Shown here: positions 45,680 through 53,853 of the stretch, piece by piece
How the letters are laid out: every line of letters begins with the position of its first letter
How positions within the stretch are numbered: the stretch's first letter is position 1
Source of the DNA: Marinoscillum pacificum
GTDB lineage: Bacteria > Bacteroidota > Bacteroidia > Cytophagales > Cyclobacteriaceae
Direction: 5' to 3'
NCBI RefSeq assembly: GCF_024714495.1
Contig: NZ_JAMZMJ010000004.1
Span: 62,001-126,000, forward strand
Length of the DNA stretch: 64,000 nucleotides
Notes under the pieces: model-generated
Databases searched by the model: none
What the model was told of the DNA's origin: nothing
Seen by the model: only the letters and a program-made list of their open reading frames with translations
Program-made: the position numbers and the translations under genes

Positions 45680-46777
45680 ATGATTGGAAATCGATTCACA
45701 GAATTCATCCCGGAGAAGAATCCAGAGCAGTCTACTTTTGACAATCTTCTGGACATCTTCATGCAACTGATGGTCATCACATCAGGAGATGTAGGTGAAG
45801 CTCTTAGTTGGCTCACTAATCTCGATAAGCAATACAATATCTCAAACGAAGACTATGGTATCGGTGACTTCATCGAAGACCTAAGGTCCAAAGGATACAT
45901 CAGTGACAAAACTCCAGATGGAGAGTTTAAACTCACCGCAAAAAGTGAACAGTCTATACGAAAGAGTGCTTTAGAGGAAATTTTTGGTAAGCTTAGAAAA
46001 TCTGGAAAAGGGGATCACCGAACGAGTCACTCTGGAAGAGGTGATGAAATGAGTTCAGACTTCCGTGAATTTCAGTTTGGAGATAGTCCAGAACAGATCG
46101 AATTGACTGAAAGCATCAGAAATGCACAAATCAATCATGGGTTCGGTGATTTCATGCTGACAGAAAATGATCTAGAAGTTCGTGAGCGAGAAATGAAGAC
46201 ACAGACCTCCACTGTTCTCATGATCGACATCAGTCACTCCATGATTCTTTATGGAGAAGATCGCATAACTCCTGCTAAGAAAGTAGCGATGGCCCTTGCT
46301 GAGATGATTACCAAAAAGTATCCGAAAGACACTTTGGACGTCATCGTGTTTGGTAATGATTCATGGCAAATTGAGATCAAAGACCTGCCATATTTAAGTG
46401 TAGGTCCATACCACACCAATACAGTAGCTGGTTTGGAACTTGCAATGGATTTGCTAAGACGAAGGAAAAACAAGAACAAACAGATCTTCATGATCACGGA
46501 TGGCAAGCCAACCTGTTTGAAACAAGGCATCAAATACTATAAGAATAGCTTTGGGCTGGATCCGAAAATCTTAAATAAAACTTTGAATTTGGCGGCTCAG
46601 TGCCGTCGAATCAACATTCCAATTACTACATTTATGATTGCCTCAGACCCGTACTTGCAGCAGTTTGTGCGCGAGTTTACAGAGGTCAACAATGGCAACG
46701 CCTATTATAGTAGCCTGAAAGGATTGGGCAACTTAGTTTTCGAAGATTATAAAAGAAATCGCAGAAAGAACCTTTAA
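45680..46777 (+). CDS. VWA-domain protein (CoxE/Mg-chelatase D-like)
   Basis: Residues of about 165-345 are a von Willebrand A domain with a complete MIDAS start DISHS (VLMIDISHSMILYGEDRITP), FGNDSWQIEI, and FMITDGKPTCLKQG. The N-terminal 160 residues are helical and charged. It precedes an AAA+ ATPase by 8 bases, the classical VWA/MoxR-like pairing in which the VWA protein recruits a substrate for the ATPase. Such pairs act in metal insertion or complex assembly. The particular substrate cannot be inferred. Confidence 0.88.
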   Translation: MIGNRFTEFIPEKNPEQSTFDNLLDIFMQLMVITSGDVGEALSWLTNLDKQYNISNEDYGIGDFIEDLRSKGYISDKTPDGEFKLTAKSEQSIRKSALEEIFGKLRKSGKGDHRTSHSGRGDEMSSDFREFQFGDSPEQIELTESIRNAQINHGFGDFMLTENDLEVREREMKTQTSTVLMIDISHSMILYGEDRITPAKKVAMALAEMITKKYPKDTLDVIVFGNDSWQIEIKDLPYLSVGPYHTNTVAGLELAMDLLRRRKNKNKQIFMITDGKPTCLKQGIKYYKNSFGLDPKILNKTLNLAAQCRRINIPITTFMIASDPYLQQFVREFTEVNNGNAYYSSLKGLGNLVFEDYKRNRRKNL

Positions 46778-46785
46778 TAGAATTA

Positions 46786-48306
46786 ATGAACTATTCAGAT
46801 ATATCTACCGACAAGCTTCTGAAAATAAAGACGCTAGGTGAACTAAAAAGTATTGGTTACGAATCCATCTCTATCAAAGAAGAGCTCCGAAAAAACCTGA
46901 TCAAAAACCTTCAAAACAAGACAAATGTCTTCGAAGGAATCTGGGGATATGAGGATACGGTTATCCCAGATATTGAAAGAGCGATCTTAGCCAAGCACAA
47001 TATCAACTTTCTAGGGCTGAGAGGACAGGCGAAAACGCGAATCGCCAGAACCATGACCATGTTACTGGATGAGTACATTCCGGTAGTAGCAGGATCAGAT
47101 TTGAATGATGATCCATTAAAGCCGCTATCAAGATATGCCATGGATCAGATTGCTGAGCATGGTGATAGCACTCCTATCGGTTGGATGCACAGAAGTGATC
47201 GTTATACTGAAAAATTAGCTACTCCTGACGTGACTATTGCCGACTTGATTGGTGATGTGGATCCTATCAAAGCAGCAAGTTTAAAATTGCCTTACTCTGA
47301 CGAAAGGGTAATTCATTATGGATTGATTCCGAGATCTCACAGATCAATATTCGTGATCAATGAGCTGCCTGATTTGCAAGCGAGAATCCAGGTAGCATTA
47401 TTCAACATCCTACAAGAAGGAGATATTCAAATTAGAGGTTTCAAACTTCGTCTTCCACTAGATGTACAGTTTGTGTTTACAGCAAACCCAGAAGATTACA
47501 CCAATAGAGGAAGTATTGTAACGCCATTGAAGGATAGAATTGACAGTCAGATCATCACGCATTATCCTAAGTCAATAGATATTGGAAAACGTATTACAGA
47601 ACAAGAAGCCAACCTTGAAGCTACTCAGAAGGAGTCTGTGATTGTATTCGACTTAATGAAAGACCTGATTGAGCAAATCGCTTTTGAAGCTCGTGAGTCT
47701 GAATATGTGGATGCCAAAAGTGGTGTATCTGCACGATTAACTATTTCTGCTTTTGAAAACCTGATTAGCGCTGCAGAACGGAGACGTTTGGTTAATGGAG
47801 AAGAAAAGACTCATGTACGCGTAGCGGATATGATAGGCGTACTTCCTGCGATCACAGGAAAAGTGGAGCTTGTATATGAAGGAGAGCAAGAAGGCCCTGG
47901 CATAGTAGCTCAAAATCTGGTTGGCAAAGCTATTCGCAATCAATTCACCCAATACTTCCCGGATCCTGAACAAATCAGAAAAAATAAGGAAGGTAAAAAT
48001 CCGTACAAACCAATTACTGATTGGTTTGAAAAGGGAAATATGGTAGATGTACTGAGCGATTTCCCAGCGGCTGAGTATGACAAAGAACTATCACAAATAG
48101 ATGGCTTGGAAGCTCTAGTTCTCGAACAACACGGCAAACAATCAAAAGAATTCACCTTATTTTTGATGGAGTTTGCACTTCACGGACTGGCAGAATACAG
48201 TATGCTCAGCAAGCACAAGTTGGAGCGAGGCATGCAGTTCAAAGACCTATTTAGCAGCATGTTTTCGATGCCGGGCCAGGAAGACGATGAAGAGGAAGAT
48301 TATTAA
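46786..48306 (+). CDS. AAA+ ATPase, Mg-chelatase I / MoxR-like
   Basis: The 506-residue ATPase has Walker A GLRGQAKTRIARTM near residue 85, Walker B-like FVINELPDLQARIQVALFNI, sensor 1 FVFTANPEDYTNRGSIVTP, and an Arg-finger region PLKDRIDSQIITHYP. A C-terminal acidic tail (GQEDDEEEDY) ends the protein. It resembles the bacterial magnesium-chelatase-I-like proteins that partner with VWA proteins. There is no chlorophyll pathway here, so a chelatase reaction is unlikely. A remodelling role with the 45680 product is likelier. Confidence 0.88.
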   Translation: MNYSDISTDKLLKIKTLGELKSIGYESISIKEELRKNLIKNLQNKTNVFEGIWGYEDTVIPDIERAILAKHNINFLGLRGQAKTRIARTMTMLLDEYIPVVAGSDLNDDPLKPLSRYAMDQIAEHGDSTPIGWMHRSDRYTEKLATPDVTIADLIGDVDPIKAASLKLPYSDERVIHYGLIPRSHRSIFVINELPDLQARIQVALFNILQEGDIQIRGFKLRLPLDVQFVFTANPEDYTNRGSIVTPLKDRIDSQIITHYPKSIDIGKRITEQEANLEATQKESVIVFDLMKDLIEQIAFEARESEYVDAKSGVSARLTISAFENLISAAERRRLVNGEEKTHVRVADMIGVLPAITGKVELVYEGEQEGPGIVAQNLVGKAIRNQFTQYFPDPEQIRKNKEGKNPYKPITDWFEKGNMVDVLSDFPAAEYDKELSQIDGLEALVLEQHGKQSKEFTLFLMEFALHGLAEYSMLSKHKLERGMQFKDLFSSMFSMPGQEDDEEEDY

Positions 48307-48317
48307 TTCTTTCAACA

Positions 48318-48962
48318 ATGGAAATGCGCGAGATCAAACGGTTGATCTTCGGCGGTGAGAATGAATTTGTAGAGTTCAAACGCAAGATCAACCACCCCGA
48401 AAAGGTCATCAGGGAAGTGGTAGCTTTTGCCAATACTAAAGGCGGACATTTATTTGTAGGAGTGGATGATGATGGATCCATTCCCGGCTGCAAGTATGCA
48501 GATGAAGAAGACTTCATCTTGCAGAAAGCTATGCGTGAACTCTGCAGACCTAAAATCCAGTTTGATTTGGAGATTTTTCCATTATCAGAAAAACGCAGTT
48601 TACTTCATTACTACATTCATCCTGGGGAGCGCAAACCGTATTTTGCATTTGAGAAAAAGCAACATAGATACGGAAAGGCGTTTGTTCGTGTAAAAGATCG
48701 ATCGATTCAAGCGAGCCCTGAAATTCGGAAAATCTTAAAGTTCAACAACTCACCTACAGATGTCCATTTTCAATACGGAGATAACGAAAAGCTGCTGTTC
48801 AACTTCCTTCATAATAATGAAACGGTTACCGTTAATCAATTTCGGGAAATGAGCGGATTGGACTACAAATCCGCATCTTTTACACTTGTCCAAATGGTAT
48901 TAGCCAATGCCTTGAAAATCATTCCTCGGGAAAAAGAAGACTGGTACATGGCGGTAGAATAA
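48318..48962 (+). CDS. AlbA_2 (divergent AAA-4/Schlafen-like) DNA/RNA-binding protein
   Basis: The N-terminal 120 residues fit the AlbA_2 domain: GGENEFVEFKRKINHPEKVI, REVVAFANTKGGHLFVGVDD, DGSIPG, and the basic GKAFVRVKDRS near residue 120. A winged-helix-like C-terminus (NNETVTVNQFREMSGLDYKS) follows. These proteins often act as transcription regulators or nucleic-acid binders. It is 11 bases after the AAA+ gene and probably belongs to the same operon, ending 4 bases before the convergent 48966 gene. Confidence 0.85.
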   Translation: MEMREIKRLIFGGENEFVEFKRKINHPEKVIREVVAFANTKGGHLFVGVDDDGSIPGCKYADEEDFILQKAMRELCRPKIQFDLEIFPLSEKRSLLHYYIHPGERKPYFAFEKKQHRYGKAFVRVKDRSIQASPEIRKILKFNNSPTDVHFQYGDNEKLLFNFLHNNETVTVNQFREMSGLDYKSASFTLVQMVLANALKIIPREKEDWYMAVE

Positions 48963-48965
48963 ACT

Positions 48966-49646
48966 TTAGAAATTAATCGCTTCAATCCAACCTTCTATAG
49001 TCCTCAGATCAAGATTAAGATCTTTTACTCTCTTTTGAAAACGAGGATACTGAGTACCTAATAAATCTCGGTATTCTTTTCCTGTCTGATTCATTGTAAG
49101 GACTTTGTCATTTTGTTCTGGCAATACCCATCTATATCGATCAAATCCAGTAAGGTTTTTGAATAAGGGATTTTTCTTTTTTAGTACAGACTCAACATTT
49201 CCAAACCGGTCTGCCAAAATCACGACGTTGTAATAATTTCGGTAGGTATCTGACAGATAACTTCCTGGATTCATATCTCTATCCAAATCGTAACATTCAG
49301 TAGTAAGCAACATGATATCGTTTGCCTGATAAATCTTCAAAAAATAGGTAATCTCCAGCTTGCCATCATCATTGTAGTCATATGGCAATGGATACATTTC
49401 ATAGACCTGATTATCCTGAACAACAACCATGTATTGAACTTGACTAGCGTTTATATATCGTACATCCTGACCATTTCGAAAGGTTAGTGTTTTATCAGTA
49501 CCAATACATACTATCCCTTCTATTTGCCCTTCATTGTGGAGCCATATTTTAGCATCCATAAACTCATCACATACGACATTCGCATTTTGAGCAATTGAGG
49601 AAATAGTCAAGCCAAATAGGAGGTAGATAAAAACAATACTTTTCAT
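48966..49646 (-). CDS. Hypothetical secreted protein
   Basis: A signal peptide (SIVFIYLLFGLTISSIAQN) precedes about 205 residues with strand-like repeats: IEGIVCIGTDKTLTFRNGQD, RYINASQVQYMVVV and KLEITYFLKIYQANDIML. No family is recognised; a small beta-rich periplasmic or surface protein is likely. The ATG at 49646 is used over the in-frame TTG two codons before it. Confidence 0.75.
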   Translation of the reverse strand: MKSIVFIYLLFGLTISSIAQNANVVCDEFMDAKIWLHNEGQIEGIVCIGTDKTLTFRNGQDVRYINASQVQYMVVVQDNQVYEMYPLPYDYNDDGKLEITYFLKIYQANDIMLLTTECYDLDRDMNPGSYLSDTYRNYYNVVILADRFGNVESVLKKKNPLFKNLTGFDRYRWVLPEQNDKVLTMNQTGKEYRDLLGTQYPRFQKRVKDLNLDLRTIEGWIEAINF

Positions 49647-49802
49647 AGCCAATAGTTAATCGAGAAGCCAAATATAATGGATTCAATCACCTTCGATTTG
49701 TCTTAAAAAATCTTGATATTATTCCTGAGTTGAATTCCATTTTCACCAGATTTTACAGATATTACGTAAAGCCCCTTTTCACAGCCCACTCAATTTTTAA
49801 CT

Positions 49803-51143
49803 ATGGCAAAAACCACCACCAAAGACAAAAAAATATTCGTTCTAGACACCTCTGTCATCCTCTATGCGCATGACTCCATCCTAAATTTTGCAGAACATGA
49901 TGTGGGGATTCCCATCACGGTTTTGGAGGAGCTGGACACGTTCAAAAAAGGAAACGACACCAAAAATTTTGAAGCGAGAGAATTTACACGGCTCCTTGAC
50001 AAACTTGCTGCTGGCAAGCTTCTGCAGGAGTGGAATCCACTCAATGGAAAGAGCAAGGGAAATTTCAAAGTCCTGATGGATATGGAAAACTCCGTAGACG
50101 CTCACAAGGTCTTTGGCGAACGGAAAAATGATCATAGCATCCTAAATGCAGCATTGACCCTCAAGCAAAAAGAAAAGAAGCGTCAGGTCATTCTGGTTAG
50201 TAAAGACATTAATCTTCGTTTGAAAGCCAAATCTCTGGATCTACAAGCCGAGGACTATGAAACTGGTAAGATTAAGAATGTAAGTACCCTCCATACTGGA
50301 AAATATGAAGTAGATGACATCACATCCGAGGTGATTGACGACATTTTTAAAAAAGGTTTTACAGACAAGAAAAATGTGTTTGGCCGCAAAAAAGGCATTG
50401 CCAATTCTTATTACATCCTGAAAAGTGACAAGAATTCTGTCCTTTCTCGATACAATGCTGAGGAGAAACGAATAGAAAAAGTAGAGAAAACGCCAGTGTA
50501 CGGCATCAAGCCAAGAAATGCTGAGCAGACTTTTGCCATTCATGCCATGCTAAATCCAGACATCAAACTAGTCAGTATCAATGGTGTTGCAGGAACAGGT
50601 AAAACGTTAATTGCGCTTGCTTCTGCTCTTGAGCAAAGACGAAACTTTAAGCAGATTTATTTAGCGAGACCAATTGTTCCTTTGAGCAACAAAGACATTG
50701 GCTATCTGCCTGGAGATATTAAGAGTAAATTGAATCCGTACATGGAGCCGCTCTGGGATAACTTGAAGCTTATCCAAAGTCAGTTTAAAGAAAGTGACAA
50801 AGAGTTTAAAGCGATCACTGATATGGTGAATCAAGAGAAGCTTTTGATTACGCCATTGGCTTATATCAGAGGTAGAAGTTTCTCCAATATCTTCTTTATA
50901 GTGGATGAAGCGCAAAACTTAACACCACACGAAATCAAAACGATTATTACCAGAGCCGGTGAAAATTGTAAGATTGTGTTTACGGGAGATATTCATCAGA
51001 TTGACACACCATATCTCGATTCACAAAGTAATGGATTGTCCTATTTGATCGATCGTATACAGGATCATCCGATGTATGCACATGTGACTCTGGAAAAAGG
51101 TGAGCGCTCTGAACTAGCCAACCTTGCTAATGAGCTTTTGTAA
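49803..51143 (+). CDS. PhoH family protein with N-terminal PIN domain
   Basis: The N-terminal 190 residues form a PIN-type RNase domain: KIFVLDTSVILYAHDSILNF with the first acidic residue, GIPITVLEELDTFK, NDHSILNAAL and VILVSKDINLRLKAKSL. The C-terminal 230 residues are the PhoH ATPase with Walker A GVAGTGKTLIALASAL, LARPIVPLSNKDIGYLPGD and Walker B IFFIVDEAQNLTPHEIKTII. This PIN-PhoH (PhoH2-like) fusion couples RNA unwinding to cleavage. The length of 446 residues is normal, and a terminator follows. Confidence 0.93.
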   Translation: MAKTTTKDKKIFVLDTSVILYAHDSILNFAEHDVGIPITVLEELDTFKKGNDTKNFEAREFTRLLDKLAAGKLLQEWNPLNGKSKGNFKVLMDMENSVDAHKVFGERKNDHSILNAALTLKQKEKKRQVILVSKDINLRLKAKSLDLQAEDYETGKIKNVSTLHTGKYEVDDITSEVIDDIFKKGFTDKKNVFGRKKGIANSYYILKSDKNSVLSRYNAEEKRIEKVEKTPVYGIKPRNAEQTFAIHAMLNPDIKLVSINGVAGTGKTLIALASALEQRRNFKQIYLARPIVPLSNKDIGYLPGDIKSKLNPYMEPLWDNLKLIQSQFKESDKEFKAITDMVNQEKLLITPLAYIRGRSFSNIFFIVDEAQNLTPHEIKTIITRAGENCKIVFTGDIHQIDTPYLDSQSNGLSYLIDRIQDHPMYAHVTLEKGERSELANLANELL

Positions 51144-51165
51144 CCTTTAATGTAAGTAATTTAAT

Positions 51166-51200
51166 CTGTGGACTACTAAAGACCTGTGGACTACTAAAGA
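51166..51200. repeat. Tandem 17-base direct repeat downstream of phoH
   Basis: CTGTGGACTACTAAAGA occurs at 51166-51182 and again, one base later, at 51184-51200. It lies between the phoH stop and its terminator. Confidence 0.85.
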
Positions 51201-51212
51201 ATTGATAAGACT

Positions 51213-51245
51213 AGCCAGCTGCACCAAACAGCTGGCTATTTTTTT
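51213..51245 (+). terminator. Terminator of phoH
   Basis: AGCCAGCTG (51213-51221) pairs perfectly with CAGCTGGCT (51229-51237), followed by ATTTTTTT. It separates phoH from the downstream sigma-54-type unit. Confidence 0.9.
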
Positions 51246-51402
51246 ACCCTGTCCAAAATAATGAACTATTCAAGGATTATATTGAATTAAACAAAGCAAA
51301 ATTATACCATTCTGAACTTTATTTTCTCAAATAGAGAAAAATTTCAAGAATGGCACACTTTCAATTCCTCTCTAATTCACTCTATTGGCACTTTCCACAA
51401 TC

Positions 51403-51417
51403 TGGCACACCTCTTGT
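51403..51417 (+). promoter_or_regulatory. Sigma-54-type -24/-12 promoter
   Basis: TGGCACACCTCTTGT matches the RpoN pattern TGGCACG-N4-TTGC with correct spacing: GG at 51404-51405 and the -12 G at 51416. The only deviation in the core is T in place of C at 51417. Transcription would start near 51428. Two extra TGGCAC motifs lie upstream at 51351 and 51386. Confidence 0.55.
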
Positions 51418-51472
51418 CATAAAGTTGTCATCAAGGTGGTAATAGTAGCTCCGAGCAAGACTTGCAAAGGCA

Positions 51473-51571
51473 ATGAGTTCGGGGCTCTATTCTTATCAGG
51501 ATTCAAAGAAGGTAGCTTTTGAAAGCTACTTGACCAATTATATAGGTTGCCCTCATTGCAGCTCCAATTGA
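51473..51571 (+). CDS. Possible 32-residue CxxC micropeptide
   Basis: A frame from ATG 51473 to TGA 51571 reads MSSGLYSYQDSKKVAFESYL followed by TNYIGCPHCSSN. AAAGG lies just upstream, with short spacing. The CPHC motif near the end is notable beside the CVGCGS tail of the 20007 gene. Its start codon is covered by the 51470-51477/51552-51559 helix. Without homologues it could be a chance ORF inside a non-coding RNA. Confidence 0.3.
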   Translation: MSSGLYSYQDSKKVAFESYLTNYIGCPHCSSN

Positions 51572-51604
51572 AAAGACTTACATGTGTTATGTGAGCATAC
51601 TACT

Positions 51605-51641
51605 AACCCTGGGGTAATTTTATCCCAGGGTTTAGTTTTTT
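51605..51641 (+). terminator. Terminator of the sigma-54-type unit
   Basis: AACCCTGGG (51605-51613) pairs perfectly with CCCAGGGTT (51624-51632). A T-rich tract including six consecutive T follows on the plus strand. No T run follows on the minus strand, so it serves plus-strand transcription. Confidence 0.85.
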
Positions 51642-51658
51642 AGAGCCTACTGCAAAGA

Positions 51659-52432
51659 TCACTCAAACTTCAAGTGCTTCACAGTCAATGAATTATTAAT
51701 CAACTGTCTAAGCGAATCAATACCAATTTTGAGATGTTGATCGACAAACTGCGCACTTACTTTTTTATCACTTTCATCCGTTTTCACTCCTTCAGGAATC
51801 ATCGGAATATCAGATACCAACAATAACGCTCCAATTGGAATCTCATTCGCGAAAGCGGCTGTAAACAATGTGGCAGTTTCCATATCCACCGCCATGGCAC
51901 GGATTTTTTTCAAATACTTTTTGAACTTGTTGTCATGCTCCCAGACTCTGCGGTTCGTTGTATAAACTGTCCCAGTCCAATAATCCTGACCGTATTCACG
52001 AATAGTTGTGGAAATGGCTTTTTGAAGCGCAAACGACGGCAAAGCAGGAACCTCAGGAAGCATGTAATCATTGGATGTACCCTCGCCTCTAATACCAGCA
52101 ATTGGCAAAATCAAATCCCCAACTTCATTCTTCTTCTTAAGTCCACCACATTTCCCAAGAAACAACACTGCTTTTGGCTTAATCGCACTAAGCAAGTCAC
52201 TGATAGTAGCAGCATTTGGTGAACCCATTCCAAAGTTGATAATCGTAATGCCATCTGCTGTAGCACATTGCATCGGATGTCCCTGACCTACCACTTCCAC
52301 GTTGTTCCACTGTGCGAACATATTCACATAGTTGCGGAAGTTTGTCAGTAAAATGTATTGTCCAAAAGCCTCTAATGGTTGGCCGGTGTATCTTGGCAGC
52401 CAGTTTTCTACTATTTCTTGTTTTGTCTTCAT
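51659..52432 (-). CDS. amn: AMP nucleosidase, short form
   Basis: The enzyme is a purine nucleoside phosphorylase-fold hydrolase predicted to cleave AMP to adenine and ribose 5-phosphate. Visible are INFGMGSPNAATISDLLSAI, VLFLGKCGGLKKKNEVGDLI, the base/ribose site AMAVDMETATLFTAAFAN and LLLVSDIPMIPEGVKT. The 257-residue length matches the short Bacteroidota form that lacks the N-terminal domain of the E. coli enzyme. ATG 52432 is used; the TTG at 52441 overlaps the predicted -7 box. Other nucleoside phosphorylases are the alternative. Confidence 0.87.
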   Translation of the reverse strand: MKTKQEIVENWLPRYTGQPLEAFGQYILLTNFRNYVNMFAQWNNVEVVGQGHPMQCATADGITIINFGMGSPNAATISDLLSAIKPKAVLFLGKCGGLKKKNEVGDLILPIAGIRGEGTSNDYMLPEVPALPSFALQKAISTTIREYGQDYWTGTVYTTNRRVWEHDNKFKKYLKKIRAMAVDMETATLFTAAFANEIPIGALLLVSDIPMIPEGVKTDESDKKVSAQFVDQHLKIGIDSLRQLINNSLTVKHLKFE

Positions 52433-52438
52433 AAAGTG

Positions 52439-52446
52439 CAAAGTTG
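52439..52446 (-). promoter_or_regulatory. -7-like box of the AMP nucleosidase gene
   Basis: CAACTTTG on the minus strand resembles TAnnTTTG and ends 6 bases before ATG 52432. Confidence 0.4.
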
Positions 52447-52480
52447 GTGAATATTCTACAAATGCATTATCTTAAGAGTA

Positions 52481-52780
52481 ATGGATGAGATAACACTGGT
52501 CAATTTGCTCAATAAAATATGTGAAGCAAATGACGATCTAACATGGAAACTCAATTGCCAATACGACGATGGTCAGAACAATTCCATCATGCAAGTAAAG
52601 TTTATCCGACTCAGTAATAAAGCAGAAATCAGTTGCCTTTCTTTTCGAATGGAAACCGGACAAATCCTGCAAGGAAGGCACTCCGGCATGGTCAATTTCC
52701 AAAAATCCATGTTGCTCACAGATGCCTTGCTGGATATTTTGATCTATGAGTCCAGCAAACTTCAGATATCACAAAACTGA
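52481..52780 (+). CDS. Hypothetical 99-residue protein
   Basis: A small soluble protein begins MDEITLVNLLNKICEANDDL and continues with alternating strands (MQVKFIRLSNKAEISCLSFR), then a C-terminal helix. It is divergent from the AMP nucleosidase gene across 48 bases and overlaps the convergent patatin gene by 12 bases. The family is unknown. Frame, start codon and composition are consistent with a real gene. Confidence 0.65.
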   Translation: MDEITLVNLLNKICEANDDLTWKLNCQYDDGQNNSIMQVKFIRLSNKAEISCLSFRMETGQILQGRHSGMVNFQKSMLLTDALLDILIYESSKLQISQN

Positions 52781-53659
52781 GTGTTCTTTCACAGCTTGAC
52801 GATATGCTTCTTTACCAGCATTGATCAATTCTTCACATTTATAGAACTCAAACGTGCTACAGGCCTCACGGGATACATTAACAAGGATGTCTGGGCGATG
52901 TTTGTCCAACAACAGGGAAGTCAAACGATCCTGCATCAAGTCGATGGACTCGTTGAGCAAGTCAAAAAATCCTAATTTCTTTTCAGTAGGCACTGTAGAT
53001 GATCCAGGTAAAAACTTGTTCCATCCATTCAGAAAAGATTGAATTTTCAAATTATAACGAGCTTCTGCCGCTTTTTCACGCTTGACGTCAACTACTCTTC
53101 GGTGATACGGGATAATGGCATTGACATTGGAGACAACTAACATATCTCCTGCATGCCGCTTCACATGATCTATAGGAATTGGATTGGTAACACCCCCATC
53201 TATAAACTCACGTCCATTTCTAACTACTGGTTTGATTACGGTTGGTATAGCCACTGAAGCCTGGATTGCTTCATACATGCTACCTTGATCCAAAACGACC
53301 TCCTTTTTCTCTTTGATATCCGTGACCAGCGCAGAAAATGGTATATTAAAATCTTCAATGTTCCGATCAGCAATAACTTCCTGAAGTGCCTTAAACACTT
53401 TTTCTCCTTTGATAAAACCTTGAACCGAAAACGTAAAGTCAATCAATTTGAACACATCATAACGATCCAGATTGCAAGCCCACTTTTTGTAAGTTTCTAG
53501 TTCACCACAGGAATAAAATGCCCCGACTACAGCACCTATTGAGGAACCCGAAATGGAGGTAATTTCATATCCATCTTCAATTAAGGATTCGATAACTCCG
53601 ATGTGAGCCAAACCTCTGGCTCCACCACTAGAAAGAACTAACGCTACTTTTTTTGACAT
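52769..53659 (-). CDS. Patatin-like phospholipase (RssA-type)
   Basis: Patatin lipases hydrolyse acyl chains with a Ser-Asp dyad. The N-terminus VALVLSSGGARGLAHIGVIE holds the oxyanion-hole glycines, ITSISGSSIGAVVGAFYS the GxSxG nucleophile, and FIDGGVTNPIPIDHVK the DGG aspartate. The 296 residues match the short bacterial RssA/YchK group. Its catalytic set is complete. It is preceded on the minus strand by an open 190-base spacer. Confidence 0.92.
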   Translation of the reverse strand: MSKKVALVLSSGGARGLAHIGVIESLIEDGYEITSISGSSIGAVVGAFYSCGELETYKKWACNLDRYDVFKLIDFTFSVQGFIKGEKVFKALQEVIADRNIEDFNIPFSALVTDIKEKKEVVLDQGSMYEAIQASVAIPTVIKPVVRNGREFIDGGVTNPIPIDHVKRHAGDMLVVSNVNAIIPYHRRVVDVKREKAAEARYNLKIQSFLNGWNKFLPGSSTVPTEKKLGFFDLLNESIDLMQDRLTSLLLDKHRPDILVNVSREACSTFEFYKCEELINAGKEAYRQAVKEHSVL

Positions 53660-53763
53660 GGTGATTCTGGTTAACTTCTAAAATATACTCTGCATGCATA
53701 CTTTATTCGACTAAGTTAACACTTAATCTCAAATTATACTTAACTGTATAATTTGCACAAAGG

Positions 53764-53853
53764 GTGACACTAGCTATGCTGTGTAAGGATTGCCCTGAGG
53801 CAATACACTGCTCCAATAAACAGCAAAATAAACCGAACGATAAGAGGATTTAA
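53764..53853 (+). CDS. Possible 29-residue Cys-rich micropeptide
   Basis: A frame from GTG 53764 (ATG at 53776) to TAA 53853 encodes MTLAMLCKDCPEAIHCSNKQ followed by QNKPNDKRI. The CxxC plus HC pattern could bind zinc. A TATAATTTG sequence (53747-53755) sits 8 bases upstream, like other start-proximal -7 boxes here. It is the only feature seen in the spacer between the patatin and HepT-like genes. Chance is a real possibility. Confidence 0.25.
   Translation: MTLAMLCKDCPEAIHCSNKQQNKPNDKRI

Larger units (their letters stand above)
51428..51641 (+). ncRNA. Candidate structured small RNA or micro-mRNA (sigma-54-type unit)
   Basis: An isolated unit of about 214 bases lies between a phoH terminator and its own terminator. 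GCAATGAG (51470-51477) can pair with CTCATTGC (51552-51559), extended by GAGC (51453-51456) with GCTC (51561-51564). A hairpin at 51512-51529 (GTAGCT/AGCTAC) lies inside. It does not resemble tmRNA, SRP RNA or RNase P RNA. The same region holds a 32-codon ORF (51473-51571) with its start codon inside the helix, so it could be a regulated micro-mRNA. The 3' end is inferred from the terminator and the 5' end from the promoter. Confidence 0.5.

Noticed and set aside
49862-50135. Minus-strand frames opposite the PIN domain of phoH
   Set aside because: They overlap a complete PIN domain and lack any signal of their own.
51582-51617. 11-codon frame running into the terminator of the 51428 unit (leader-peptide idea)
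   Set aside because: No regulated-codon run, no downstream gene on that strand and no competing hairpin, so attenuation is not supported.
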